Source: Taibaiella lutea (GTDB taxonomy: Bacteria > Bacteroidota > Bacteroidia > Chitinophagales > Chitinophagaceae). Taken from it: a stretch of DNA of 64,000 nt. The DNA lies in NCBI RefSeq assembly GCF_008629695.1, contig NZ_VWSH01000004.1, positions 62,001 through 126,000 on the forward strand. The letters are read 5' to 3'. This document shows positions 53,041-61,466 of the stretch, piece by piece. Each line of letters starts with the position of its first letter. Position 1 is the first letter of the stretch. The position numbers and the translations under genes are program-made. The notes beneath the pieces are model-generated. The model did no database searches. It had not been told where the DNA came from and worked only from the letters and a program-made list of their open reading frames with translations.

Positions 53041-53213
53041 AACGATGGGTTTTACCCATCGCTATTATCTTTCGCCCTTTCAGGGCTAATTGGATTCAAT
53101 CCTATAAACAGAAATTAATGATTATTGCATAACGATGGGTTTTACCCATCGTTATTATCTTTCGCCCTTTCAGGGCTTAACCTGAAAGGACGAAAGAGGA
53201 CAGGATAGGATGA
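53041..53213. repeat. Two tandem copies of an interspersed palindromic repeat plus a degenerate third
   Basis: AACGATGGGTTTTACCCATC at 53041-53060 and 53131-53150 starts two 46-47-bp units, 90 bp apart. Each has a second dyad (GCCCTTTCAGGGC) at its end. A related segment with CCTGAAAGGACGAAAGAG follows at 53180-53213. A degenerate copy is at 20188. The double-hairpin layout is typical of REP/RAYT-type elements; no transposase gene is in the window. Confidence 0.7.
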
Positions 53214-53272
53214 AATCATATCAGATATAGAATACAATCCTGTCAAACATCTAAAGTCTAATATCTAACATC

Positions 53273-53677
53273 TCAAAACGGCAACCCGTCATCATGCACT
53301 TCTTCCTGTATATCATCCTGAATCTGCTGGCTTGATTCTGAAGTCTTCTTATCCAGTTTCATCATACTTACAGCCCTTACCTCCGTAAAGTATTTCTTAA
53401 CACCTGCAGCATCCGTATAAGACCTGTTGACTAACTTTCCCTCAATCATCACAAAGCTTCCTTTGTTTAATTGTTGTTGCATTCTTTCCGCAAGTTGGTT
53501 CCAGCCTATGACCGTATGCCACATCGTTTCTTCCTTCCATTCGCCATTTTGAAGTTTATAACTTTCGTTGGTAGCTAAATTAATGCGTGCAACCCTTGCG
53601 CCGCTTTCCAGTGTTTTCATTTCCGGCTCTGCGCCCAGGTGTCCAATCAATTGAACTCGATTTCTTAATGTGCTCAT
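53273..53677 (-). CDS. ssb: Single-stranded DNA-binding protein
   Basis: 134 residues from ATG 53677 (MSTLRNRVQLIGHLG), the usual short Bacteroidota SSB. The OB-fold shows NRVQLIGHLGAEPEMKTLES, ARINLATNESYKLQNGEW and MWHTVIGWNQLAERMQQQL, then GSFVMIEGKLVNRSYTD. The acidic tail ends DDGLPF, the protein-interaction tip. An upstream in-frame start would add 40 non-conserved residues. Adjacent to ComM/YifB-like and repair functions further downstream; it is divergent from a zinc-ribbon protein. Confidence 0.94.
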   Translation of the reverse strand: MSTLRNRVQLIGHLGAEPEMKTLESGARVARINLATNESYKLQNGEWKEETMWHTVIGWNQLAERMQQQLNKGSFVMIEGKLVNRSYTDAAGVKKYFTEVRAVSMMKLDKKTSESSQQIQDDIQEEVHDDGLPF

Positions 53678-53857
53678 AATACTAAAATTTAAAAAATGAT
53701 AAATTGTGATTTTCTGTACCGGAAACCAAATTTTGTATTTCCTGATTCCTGATGCAAAGATGCTATCGACCGTAAAGCTTAGTCGGTTTTTACCCATTTA
53801 TGAGCGGATGTAACTATTTGTACCCGTTTGTTATCGGATAATTCGTATATTTAAAGC

Positions 53858-54235
53858 ATGGAAACAGCAACACCAAGAGTCTGCCTCGCTTGTGGAAAAG
53901 CGCTGAAAGGAAGGCTGGACAAGAAATTCTGTGATGATTATTGCCGTAATTCTTATAATAATCAGCAAAACAGCGACCAGAATAATTTCGTCAGGAACGT
54001 CAATAACATCTTGCGGAAAAACAGGAGACTGTTAGAAGAATTAATTCCTGAAGGAGAAGAAATGAAGAAAGTCCTGAAAGAAAAGCTCGCTTTATCAGGC
54101 TTCAATTTCAAATATCACACTCATCAATATCAAAATCAGAAAGGGCAGGTTTACTTTTTCAACTATGAATTTGGCTATTTACTACTGGATGGCAGCGAAT
54201 GGATTTTAGTAGTGAAAAGGAAAGCAGAATTGTAA
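53858..54235 (+). CDS. Zinc-ribbon hypothetical protein, 125 aa
   Basis: The N-terminus carries VCLACGKALKGRLDKKFCDD followed by YCRNSYN, a C-x2-C ... C-x3-C zinc ribbon. A helical middle (FVRNVNNILRKNRRLLEELI) and a beta-rich C-terminal part (FNFKYHTHQYQNQKGQVYFF, then NYEFGYLLLDGSEWILVVKR) follow. Such proteins occur in Bacteroidota without known function. Its last 139 bases (54097-54235) recur at 54789-54927 after an inserted lipoprotein gene. Confidence 0.7.
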   Translation: METATPRVCLACGKALKGRLDKKFCDDYCRNSYNNQQNSDQNNFVRNVNNILRKNRRLLEELIPEGEEMKKVLKEKLALSGFNFKYHTHQYQNQKGQVYFFNYEFGYLLLDGSEWILVVKRKAEL

Positions 54236-54268
54236 GTGGTAAGCATATCTTTATTTTAAACTAATCCT

Positions 54269-54787
54269 ATGAAGAGAAAAATAGTTTTTGTCACACTTTG
54301 TCTTTTGTATTTATCAGGTTGTAACAGATCATCTCATTATTTAAAAATATCAGAGTATAAAATAAGAGAGAATGCTTTGGGAAATTTCGAACCTGTAAAA
54401 GTCCTGTTTGTAGGTCCAAGCAAAGAATATACTGAAAACAGGGATTATTATAATCAAGTAATAGTCGTATCTCTGATTGATGGAGATACTGTTAATGTAC
54501 TTTATGCAGATGAACCTGACTTTAATAGAAATGATGGTGATACAAAATTTTACTTTGTAGATCCTGAACATATTGCCAAAGCGGTTAGCCAATATGCTAT
54601 AGAATCAATTAAAGATTCAACTACTATCAACCTTATACATGATGCTGCAAATGACACAGCCATTCATAGTTATTCAATTGGTGATTATAAAAAAGTAATG
54701 GTAAATCCTAAATATATAGAAGCGGTTAAGAATAATCATCCTACCTTATTTGGCAAAGTAGTAAGAGATACAACACATGTCCTGTAA
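54269..54787 (+). CDS. Hypothetical lipoprotein, 172 aa, between 139-bp direct repeats
   Basis: The signal MKRKIVFVTLCLLYLSGCNR contains lipobox LSGC, giving a lipidated Cys18. The remainder is soluble and not recognised (KVLFVGPSKEYTENRDYYNQ, then VVSLIDGDTVNVLYADEPDF). It sits between the original and the duplicated 3' end of the zinc-ribbon gene; its stop is two bases before the second copy. It could be deleted by recombination between the repeats. Confidence 0.6.
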   Translation: MKRKIVFVTLCLLYLSGCNRSSHYLKISEYKIRENALGNFEPVKVLFVGPSKEYTENRDYYNQVIVVSLIDGDTVNVLYADEPDFNRNDGDTKFYFVDPEHIAKAVSQYAIESIKDSTTINLIHDAANDTAIHSYSIGDYKKVMVNPKYIEAVKNNHPTLFGKVVRDTTHVL

Positions 54788-54788
54788 T

Positions 54789-54927
54789 AGGCTTCAATTT
54801 CAAATATCACACCCATCAATATCAAAATCAGAAAGGTCAGGTTTACTTTTTCAACTATGAATTTGGTTATTTACCACTGGATGGCAGCGAATGGATTTTA
54901 GTAGTGAAAAGGAAAGCAGAGTTGTAA
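54789..54927 (+). pseudogene. Duplicated 3' fragment of the zinc-ribbon gene
   Basis: 139 bases matching 54097-54235 at 134 positions by direct comparison, with the reading frame and stop codon kept (GFNFKYHTHQYQNQKGQ..., one Leu-to-Pro change in GYLPLDGS). It lacks a start codon and the zinc ribbon, so it is a gene remnant. Confidence 0.8.
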
Positions 54928-55048
54928 ACCATATTACAATTTTAAATACCCATCCAAATCTTTCTTATGAGTTTTTCGTCTTTCGATAAGCATGCATTGC
55001 ACTTTAATTATAAATCGAAATCCTATTACTCATCTGAAAATGATATTC

Positions 55049-56497
55049 ATGAACAAACTCAGTTTAATTGCCGTAACCGTATTCACTTTTTTTGCTTCCT
55101 GCACTAAATATGAAGCAGGCCTGGGCTCAGGCGATGTAGCTCTTTCCGGAGATACCTATTCCGAAACCGAAGAAAGCCCTTTTATCAATGTCTCAGAAAA
55201 GCCCGTTTCCACTTTCTCCATTGATGCCGATGGTGCATCCTACTCGAATATACGCAGGTTTCTGATGAAGGAAAATCAGCTGCCGCCAAAAGGTGCCGTA
55301 AGAACAGAAGAACTGATTAATTATTTTCAACTCGACTATACCTTTGACAATCCATCCCATCCTGTTTCAATAAACGGCGAAGTAAGCCAATGCCCCTGGA
55401 ATGATGCGCACAAGCTGATAAGAATCGGTCTTAAAGGAAAATCAATTCCTAAAGCTCAGCTACCCAATTCCAACTTTGTCTTTCTGATAGACGTTTCCGG
55501 TTCGATGGCAAGTGAAGATAAACTGGAGCTTTTGAAAAATGGCTTTAAATATTTTGTAAATGAAATGTCTCCTGAAGACAAGGTTGCAATCGTAACATAT
55601 GCCGGAGATGCAGGTGTGGTTTTGGAATCAACATCCGGAGCAGAGAAAGACAAGATCAGGAAAGCAATTGATAAATTAGGCGCCGGAGGAAGTACCGCCG
55701 GAGCAAAAGGTATTACTACCGCATACGAAATTGCCCAGGCTAACTTCATCGAAGGTGGAAACAACAGAATAATCTTAGGCACAGACGGTGACTTCAATGT
55801 TGGGCCTTCCAGTCAGGAGGAATTGGTGAAATTGATTGAAGAAAAAAGAGACATGGGTATTTTTATAACAGTATTGGGAGTTGGCAGAGGTAACCTCAAC
55901 GATGCTGCATTAGAGCAGATAGCCGATAATGGCAATGGCACCTATGAATATATTGACAACCTGGAACAATTAAGAAAAGTGTTCATCTACGACTATAATA
56001 AGTTCTTTACGGTAGCCAAAGATGTAAAAGTACAAGTCGAATTTAACCCTGAAAATGTGGAATCCTACAGGCTGATAGGTTATGAAAACAGGACATTGAA
56101 CAAAGAAGATTTCACAGATGACAAGAAAGATGCCGGTGAAATTGGCTCCGGCCAGAACATTACAGCGCTTTATGAAATTATCCCCAAAGCTAATACCGAA
56201 TTCAAATCCGTAAAAACCTTTAAGATAGATTTCAGGTATAAAATGCCTGATAGCAATGAAAGCATTCCGCTGTCCTTAGACATTTTTGATCAGGGTAAAT
56301 CATTTGACCAATCCTCTGACTTTATGAAATTTACTGCAGGCGTTGCATCTTTTTCAATGCTCCTTACCAATTCGCAATACAAAGGCAATAGCAGCTACGA
56401 TGCCGTTTCAGCCTGGTTAAATAGTACAAACCTGAATGATGAACACAACTTTGTTTCAGAATTTAAAACCATTGTACAGAAAGCAAAATCATTGTAA
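55049..56497 (+). CDS. vWA-domain lipoprotein of the YfbK type
   Basis: 482 residues from ATG 55049 (MNKLSLIAVTVFTFFASCTK), a lipoprotein signal with lipobox FASC. The N-terminal segment (TFSIDADGASYSNIRRFLMK, then PPKGAVRTEELINYFQLDY) is the YfbK-specific domain. The von Willebrand A domain has the MIDAS motif LIDVSGSM, the second site GGSTAGAKGI and GTDGDFNVG. The C-terminal DUF3520-like domain follows (from AKDVKVQVEFNPENVESYRL). It is probably a metal-dependent adhesion or assembly factor in the envelope. Confidence 0.88.
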   Translation: MNKLSLIAVTVFTFFASCTKYEAGLGSGDVALSGDTYSETEESPFINVSEKPVSTFSIDADGASYSNIRRFLMKENQLPPKGAVRTEELINYFQLDYTFDNPSHPVSINGEVSQCPWNDAHKLIRIGLKGKSIPKAQLPNSNFVFLIDVSGSMASEDKLELLKNGFKYFVNEMSPEDKVAIVTYAGDAGVVLESTSGAEKDKIRKAIDKLGAGGSTAGAKGITTAYEIAQANFIEGGNNRIILGTDGDFNVGPSSQEELVKLIEEKRDMGIFITVLGVGRGNLNDAALEQIADNGNGTYEYIDNLEQLRKVFIYDYNKFFTVAKDVKVQVEFNPENVESYRLIGYENRTLNKEDFTDDKKDAGEIGSGQNITALYEIIPKANTEFKSVKTFKIDFRYKMPDSNESIPLSLDIFDQGKSFDQSSDFMKFTAGVASFSMLLTNSQYKGNSSYDAVSAWLNSTNLNDEHNFVSEFKTIVQKAKSL

Positions 56498-56504
56498 GCC
56501 CCTG

Positions 56505-56550
56505 AAATAAAAAATTGGCCTACTTTTATAAGCCGGCCAATTTTTTATTT
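56505..56550. terminator. Bidirectional terminator
   Basis: A perfect 16-bp stem (AAATAAAAAATTGGCC at 56505-56520, complement at 56535-56550), with a GC core and T-runs on both strands, separates the convergent vWA and reductase genes. Confidence 0.9.
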
Positions 56551-56561
56551 TAATAATTCCC

Positions 56562-57659
56562 TTAAAATTTCTCGTCAAAATCCACTACAACCCTTTCCGT
56601 TCTCGGATGCGACTGACAAGTAAGGATATAACCCGCAGCTAATTCATCCGCTTCCAAAGCATAATTCACCTCCATATCCACCTCTCCTGAAACCAGTTTC
56701 GCCTTGCAGGTAGCACATACACCACCTTTACACGCATAAGGCAAATCAGCCCCATTCATCAACGCAGCGTCAAGAATATTCTCACCACCATAAGCAAGGT
56801 TCATCTCAAAGGCAGCGCCATCCAGCTTTACAGTTACCTGGCTTACCTTCGACGGATCAATTTTTTGTTGCTTTTCCACCCATTCCTTATGTACAGCCTT
56901 AGGCTGGTCAGGCGATGCAAACAATTCAAAATGAACTTTATGGGCATCCATCTTCCTGTCCTCTACAAAATAAGAACGCAAACCTAAAATCATATCCTCC
57001 GGCCCGCAGATAAATATTTCATCCATAGAAGCCGCATCAATCAAAGTCTCACTGAAAGCTGCCGCCTTTTCTTTGTTGATTCTCCCGTTGAACAAAGGTG
57101 TATCCATAGTCTCACGCGTAAAAACATGATACACCCTCAGGCGGTTCATATATTTATTCTTCAAAGCCTCCAAAGCCTCCTTGAAAATAATAGAACCACG
57201 ATTTTTATTACCATACACCAAAGTAAACTCGCTTTGAGGCTCCAGCTTCAACACCGACTTCATAATACCCAGAATAGGCGTAATACCGCTTCCCGCTGCA
57301 AAAGCAAGATATTTCCTGGCGGTCTTTTCCTTATTCCTCGGCGTGAATTTCCCCATCGGCGGCATCACCTCTATTTCATCACCCGCCTTCAATTCTCCAT
57401 TTACATAACCACTGAATTTTCCCTCATCCACCTTCTTAACCGCTACACGCAATTCATTATCATGAGGCGCAGCACAAATAGAATAAGAACGGCGAATCTC
57501 CGTACCACCGATAGTCTTGCGCAAAGTCAGGTATTGGCCCGGCGCAAAATTAAAAGTCTCTTTCAGTGATTCTGGTACATCAAAAGTAACCGACACACAA
57601 TCAATGGTTTCAGGCGTTACTTCCTTTACTTTTAATAAATGAAAATGAGTTGTCGACAT
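56562..57659 (-). CDS. PaaE-like ferredoxin-NAD(P)H oxidoreductase
   Basis: 365 residues. An FAD-binding domain (about 1-105) carries RRSYSICAAPHD. An NAD-binding domain (about 110-235) carries FAAGSGITPILGIMKSVL and FICGPEDM. A plant-type 2Fe-2S ferredoxin domain at the C-terminus has the Cys set CKGGVCATCKAKLV and the fourth Cys in ILTCQSHP. This is the layout of the phenylacetyl-CoA epoxidase reductase PaaE and of related electron-transfer proteins. No paa genes are nearby, so the partner is unknown. Confidence 0.9.
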   Translation of the reverse strand: MSTTHFHLLKVKEVTPETIDCVSVTFDVPESLKETFNFAPGQYLTLRKTIGGTEIRRSYSICAAPHDNELRVAVKKVDEGKFSGYVNGELKAGDEIEVMPPMGKFTPRNKEKTARKYLAFAAGSGITPILGIMKSVLKLEPQSEFTLVYGNKNRGSIIFKEALEALKNKYMNRLRVYHVFTRETMDTPLFNGRINKEKAAAFSETLIDAASMDEIFICGPEDMILGLRSYFVEDRKMDAHKVHFELFASPDQPKAVHKEWVEKQQKIDPSKVSQVTVKLDGAAFEMNLAYGGENILDAALMNGADLPYACKGGVCATCKAKLVSGEVDMEVNYALEADELAAGYILTCQSHPRTERVVVDFDEKF

Positions 57660-57789
57660 ATTGCGCGCAAAATTAAAGAATGCAAGCCTAATTTCATTGT
57701 TTTTTATATCCGGCCTTAAAAATCAGTACATTTTCAGCAAATACGTTAAATCATTTCACTATTATCAAACCCCGATCAGAGACTATTTG

Positions 57790-58120
57790 CCCGATTATTC
57801 CCTCATTTACAAATTTTGTTTCCAGTTTTAACACATTTATTCCCTCTATTTTAAAAATCATCCCCTGCATTATTATAAGTATTTCGTGCACTTTAATAAG
57901 TGTTGCGTGTTTTGAAAGAATTCTTTCGTGTTATTAAATAAGTGTTCCCCGCATTGTAAGATTCATCCCGTGTACTTGTATAAAAATCCCGTGTATTATT
58001 ATAAGTGTTTCGTGTACTTAAATAAGTGTCACGTATTTTGGCACGATTATTGCTGTATATTAAATAAGTGCTTCCGTAATTATAAACTTAGTTCTCTGTT
58101 TTGAAATAAAAATACAGTGC
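57790..58120. repeat. Degenerate 21-bp periodic array (about 16 units)
   Basis: A CGTG-type core recurs every 21 bp at 57885, 57906, 57927, (57948 degenerate), 57969, 57990, 58011 and 58032, exactly in phase. Weaker units lie before (57801, 57822, 57843, 57864) and after (58053, 58075, 58096, 58116). The consensus is roughly AATAAGTGTTYCGTGTAYTT. The spacing equals two helical turns. The region 57660-58195 has no gene; the array ends about 75 bp before a small HTH gene, and a sigma-54 promoter match lies inside it. Confidence 0.85.
58039..58054 (+). promoter_or_regulatory. Sigma-54 promoter match inside the 21-bp array
   Basis: TGGCACG (58039-58045), ATTA, TTGCT (58050-58054): an exact -24/-12 match. 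Transcription would start near 58065 and run into the small HTH gene at 58196 with a leader of about 130 bases. The array units upstream could be activator sites. Confidence 0.6.
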
Positions 58121-58195
58121 ATCGAACTGACATATTTATCTTTTCTTTCACGTAATTCAATCATTATTATAATCATTTAGAAAAAATAACACGCT

Positions 58196-58552
58196 ATGCT
58201 TACATTTCATCTGTCCCCCATCTTTAAGGCAAGAGGCATTGAAAAACCCTATACATTTCTTGTGAAATCAGGCTTTACACCACATACCGCCACCAATATT
58301 TTAAACAATGAGACAAGGTCTTTACGGCTCGACCATATTGAACTACTTTGCAAAGCTTTGTTATGTGAACCCAACGACCTTTTATTGTGGACACCTGACA
58401 ACAAAGATGCCTATGCCCCCAATCTGCCCTTGCAACAGCTCCGTCAGTCCGAAAGCGACAATGATTGGCAAAATACCTATGCCGCCATGCCATACCAGAA
58501 ACTAAAGGAAGTGACAAAAACTATTATGCAACGTGAAAACATGAAAGGGTGA
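58196..58552 (+). CDS. Small HTH (Cro/C1-like) protein, 118 aa
   Basis: The N-terminal 70 residues (GIEKPYTFLVKSGFTPHTAT, NILNNETRSLRLDHIELLCK, then ALLCEPNDLLLWTPDN) show the five-helix XRE-type fold with the recognition region around FTPHTATNILN. The C-terminal part (QLRQSESDNDWQNTYAAMPY) is polar and of unknown role. The protein lacks membrane or catalytic motifs. The 21-bp array with its sigma-54-like promoter lies directly upstream and may be its operator or promoter region. Confidence 0.75.
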   Translation: MLTFHLSPIFKARGIEKPYTFLVKSGFTPHTATNILNNETRSLRLDHIELLCKALLCEPNDLLLWTPDNKDAYAPNLPLQQLRQSESDNDWQNTYAAMPYQKLKEVTKTIMQRENMKG

Positions 58553-58632
58553 GCGGTGTCCCCGCATCGTTTCCCATAGGGGACGTTGCGAACGCATCTG
58601 TCATAGCGCCATTAGAAGAATATTTTTCCGCC

Positions 58633-58657
58633 GTTTATTGATGTTTTCACCAACAAC
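58633..58657. repeat. Degenerate REP-like palindrome (family A)
   Basis: GTTTATTGATG-TTTT-CACCAACAAC resembles the family A hairpins at 13810 and 19108, with an imperfect left arm. Confidence 0.45.
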
Positions 58658-58730
58658 AATTCTTAAAACTATTTAATGATATCTAATGCATAATTGCTAT
58701 TTTTATGCACATTGGAAATGATAAATCATT

Positions 58731-60272
58731 ATGTTGGTAAAAGTATTTGCAAGTGCCGTTTTAGGAGTAGAAGCGCAAACCATAAGCGTAGAAGCCGATG
58801 TCGTGGCAGGCACAACAGGATATATAATCGTTGGTCTGCCCGACAATGCCGTTAAAGAAAGCATCGAGCGTATTTTATCCTCCCTCAAAAACAATAAATT
58901 TGAACGGCCACGCACTAAAGTCGTTATCAACATGGCCCCTGCCGATTTAAAAAAAGCAGGCTCTGCTTACGATTTGCCAATCGCCATAGGTATGTTAGGT
59001 TCTACCGGACAAATATCCGCGCATCTCTTCAAAGATTATATTGTTATGGGTGAACTTTCCCTCAATGGCGATGTGCAACCCCTTAAAGGCGTATTGCCGA
59101 TGGCAATTCAGGCAAAAAGAGAAGGCTTCAAAGGAATGATATTACCGGCACAGAATGCAAGAGAAGCAGGTATGGTCTCCGGCCTCGAAGTATACCCGGT
59201 AGAACATTTGAGACAAGTTGTTGATATATACAATGGCGTATCAGATATACAAACCATAAAAGTAGATACAAGAGCAGAATTCTTCAACGCACAAAGCCAT
59301 TTTGAATTAGACTTCAACGATGTAAAAGGACAGGAAAATATAAAACGCGCTTTGGAAATTGCCGCAGCAGGAGGGCATAACGCTATACTTATTGGCCCGC
59401 CCGGAGCAGGAAAAACAATGCTCGCCAAAAGGCTTCCCACCATTTTGCCGCCGCTTACATTGCACGAAGCGCTTGAAACAACTAAAATCCATTCCGTAGC
59501 AGGAAAATTACCCGCACACGCAGCATTGGTTTCTCAACGTCCTTTCCGCAGCCCGCACCATACCGTCTCAGATGTCGCATTGGTTGGTGGCGGAGGCAAT
59601 CCGCAACCCGGCGAAATTTCATTGGCACATAACGGCGTTTTATTTTTAGACGAATTGCCCGAATTTAAAAGAACCGTTTTAGAAGTCATGCGCCAACCCA
59701 TGGAAGAACGCAGGGTAACCATTTCCAGGGCAAAACTGAGCATTGACTTTCCTGCCAGCTTTATGCTCATTTCCTCCATGAATCCCTGTCCTTGCGGCTA
59801 TTACAATCATCCTGAAAAAGATTGTACCTGTACCGCACAAATGGTGCAGCGATACCTCAATAAAGTATCAGGCCCATTACTGGACAGGATAGACTTACAC
59901 GTAGAAGTTACACCCGTGGCTTATTCCGAGCTTTCGTCCACCCAAAGTTCCGAACCCAGTGCAGCGATCAGAGAACGCGTTATCAGAGCCCGGAATATTC
60001 AGGCCGAACGGTTTAAAGGCCAGGAAGGTATTTATTGTAATGCAATTATGACCAGTAAATTGTTAAAGGAAATCTGTGTATTGGATCAACCTTCAGCAGC
60101 TTTATTCAAAGCCGCTATGGAAAAGCTGAATCTCAGTGCCAGAGCTTACGACAGGATACTGAAAGTATCAAGAACCATTGCCGATTTAGCAGCTTCCGAT
60201 GTCATAAAACCCGAACATGTTGCCGAAGCCATACAATACAGGAGCTTAGATAGGGAAGGGTGGGCAGGATAA
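58731..60272 (+). CDS. yifB: YifB/ComM-type Mg-chelatase-like AAA+ ATPase
   Basis: 513 residues. It begins MLVKVFASAVLGVEAQTISV with an N-terminal ComM domain. The AAA+ core has Walker A in ILIGPPGAGKTMLAKRLP, Walker B LFLDELPEF, then the Cys-bearing MNPCPCGYYNHPEKDCTC element and VSGPLLDRIDLHVE. The C-terminal Mg-chelatase subunit domain ends in the EHVAEAIQYRSLDRE segment. ComM-type helicases drive branch migration during natural transformation. It is monocistronic. Confidence 0.95.
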   Translation: MLVKVFASAVLGVEAQTISVEADVVAGTTGYIIVGLPDNAVKESIERILSSLKNNKFERPRTKVVINMAPADLKKAGSAYDLPIAIGMLGSTGQISAHLFKDYIVMGELSLNGDVQPLKGVLPMAIQAKREGFKGMILPAQNAREAGMVSGLEVYPVEHLRQVVDIYNGVSDIQTIKVDTRAEFFNAQSHFELDFNDVKGQENIKRALEIAAAGGHNAILIGPPGAGKTMLAKRLPTILPPLTLHEALETTKIHSVAGKLPAHAALVSQRPFRSPHHTVSDVALVGGGGNPQPGEISLAHNGVLFLDELPEFKRTVLEVMRQPMEERRVTISRAKLSIDFPASFMLISSMNPCPCGYYNHPEKDCTCTAQMVQRYLNKVSGPLLDRIDLHVEVTPVAYSELSSTQSSEPSAAIRERVIRARNIQAERFKGQEGIYCNAIMTSKLLKEICVLDQPSAALFKAAMEKLNLSARAYDRILKVSRTIADLAASDVIKPEHVAEAIQYRSLDREGWAG

Positions 60273-60436
60273 GTAATCTTTGGGGTTGCAGATAATAACA
60301 GATAGACACCCGGGCCTCTATAAACTTTTTCTCGTAGCCAATGTAGAGGAAGTATTCGTATTGAAGTTACCATAACCAGATCTGTTAAACCTTGATTATG
60401 GGTTCTTTAAGAACATTATCTATCAATTCAAACATC

Positions 60437-60444
60437 TAACTTTG
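60437..60444 (+). promoter_or_regulatory. -7 element before the heme oxygenase gene
   Basis: TAACTTTG is an exact TAnnTTTG match. The in-frame TTG at 60442 lies inside it, which supports ATG 60454 as the true start and implies a very short leader. Confidence 0.5.
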
Positions 60445-60453
60445 CATTCGACT

Positions 60454-61029
60454 ATGTTATCGGAAGAATTAAAGAGCAAAACAGCCACGAATCATCAGCA
60501 ACTGGAAAAAAAGATGATTTACAGCATTCGTATGATGCGGGACGCCAATGATTATGCCAGCCTTTTGCAGTTGTTCTACAGTTATTTTGGCGGGTTGGAA
60601 CACTTGATTAAATTGCATATAAATACGGACATATTGCCCGATTATGCCAAACGAAGAAAAGCTGACCAATTGGCTTCAGACCTTTTAGCCTTATCCGCGC
60701 CTGTTCCATCGTTGGCAGAAGCAGAATACCTGCCGGAAATAACCAACGATGCACAAGCTTTGGGTGCTACATATGTAATAGAAGGCTCAACTCTTGGCGG
60801 ACAGATCATTAAAAAAATATTAGGCAAACAATTAGGCATTGATGATGACCGTGTAATATCATTTTTTAATGGCTACGGAGAAAACACAAACAGCATGTGG
60901 GATAATTTCAAAAATGCTATTGATAAAAACAGTGACATTGAAACGTATGAAACTGTAATTGCAGCCGCTAATGAAACATTTCAAAAATTAAGTGAATGGT
61001 TCGACATTCACTATGAATTTATCAAATAG
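60454..61029 (+). CDS. Heme oxygenase-like protein (BphO type)
   Basis: 191 residues, all helical. The proximal heme-ligand region SKTATNHQQLEKKM lies at about residues 6-19, with the His in the usual N-terminal position. The distal helix is seen as ALGATYVIEGSTLGGQIIKK, a clear heme-oxygenase signature. It would cleave heme to biliverdin, iron and CO, and proteins of this subgroup commonly supply chromophore to bacteriophytochromes. No phytochrome gene is visible in the window; a lone receiver gene follows 34 bp downstream. Confidence 0.85.
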   Translation: MLSEELKSKTATNHQQLEKKMIYSIRMMRDANDYASLLQLFYSYFGGLEHLIKLHINTDILPDYAKRRKADQLASDLLALSAPVPSLAEAEYLPEITNDAQALGATYVIEGSTLGGQIIKKILGKQLGIDDDRVISFFNGYGENTNSMWDNFKNAIDKNSDIETYETVIAAANETFQKLSEWFDIHYEFIK

Positions 61030-61063
61030 GTTATTGATAGTTAAGCGTTCTAAATAGTAAGAT

Positions 61064-61435
61064 ATGAATACGAGTGAAAGAAAAATAATAATTTTTGATG
61101 ACGATGAAGACATTGTTTCCGTATGTCAATATATCTTAATGGAAAAAGGTTGGCAAGTATATCCTTTCGCTGATTGTAATGACCCGATTGCAAAAGTTGA
61201 AAGTATAATGCCTGACGTAATTTTAATGGATAACTGGATTCCCGATGAAGGTGGAATAATCACCACTCAAAAGATAAAAAGTTCCGAACACCTGATGCAT
61301 ATTCCTGTTATTTTCTTTTCTGCAAGTGGAAATATCAAAAATTTGGCAGAAGAAGCCGGAGCCGATGCTTATTTAAGCAAGCCATTCGACCTCGATGCAC
61401 TTGAAAAAGTCGTCAGGTATCGCCTTGAAAGTTAG
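61064..61435 (+). CDS. Single-domain response regulator
   Basis: 123 residues, a receiver alone: FDDDEDIVS acidic cluster, acceptor Asp in ILMDNWIPDEGG, Ser switch in IFFSASGN and Lys in YLSKPFD. It lies 34 bp after the heme oxygenase gene and is convergent with a large PAS kinase. The WIP motif after the acceptor also occurs in the receiver at 12643. Confidence 0.9.
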   Translation: MNTSERKIIIFDDDEDIVSVCQYILMEKGWQVYPFADCNDPIAKVESIMPDVILMDNWIPDEGGIITTQKIKSSEHLMHIPVIFFSASGNIKNLAEEAGADAYLSKPFDLDALEKVVRYRLES

Positions 61436-61466
61436 TGCATGCAACCACCTTGATTTTTTTGCGCTA

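Noticed and set aside
57896-58087. A 64-codon minus-strand open stretch in the 21-bp array with a heptapeptide pattern (TRNTY / TRDFY)
   Set aside because: Any 21-bp repeat gives a 7-residue pattern in stop-free frames. It has no ATG, GTG or TTG start, is bounded by stops, and the pattern continues through stop codons.
57790-58120. CRISPR array
   Set aside because: Units are contiguous and degenerate at 21 bp with no conserved repeat/unique spacer alternation, and no cas genes are present.
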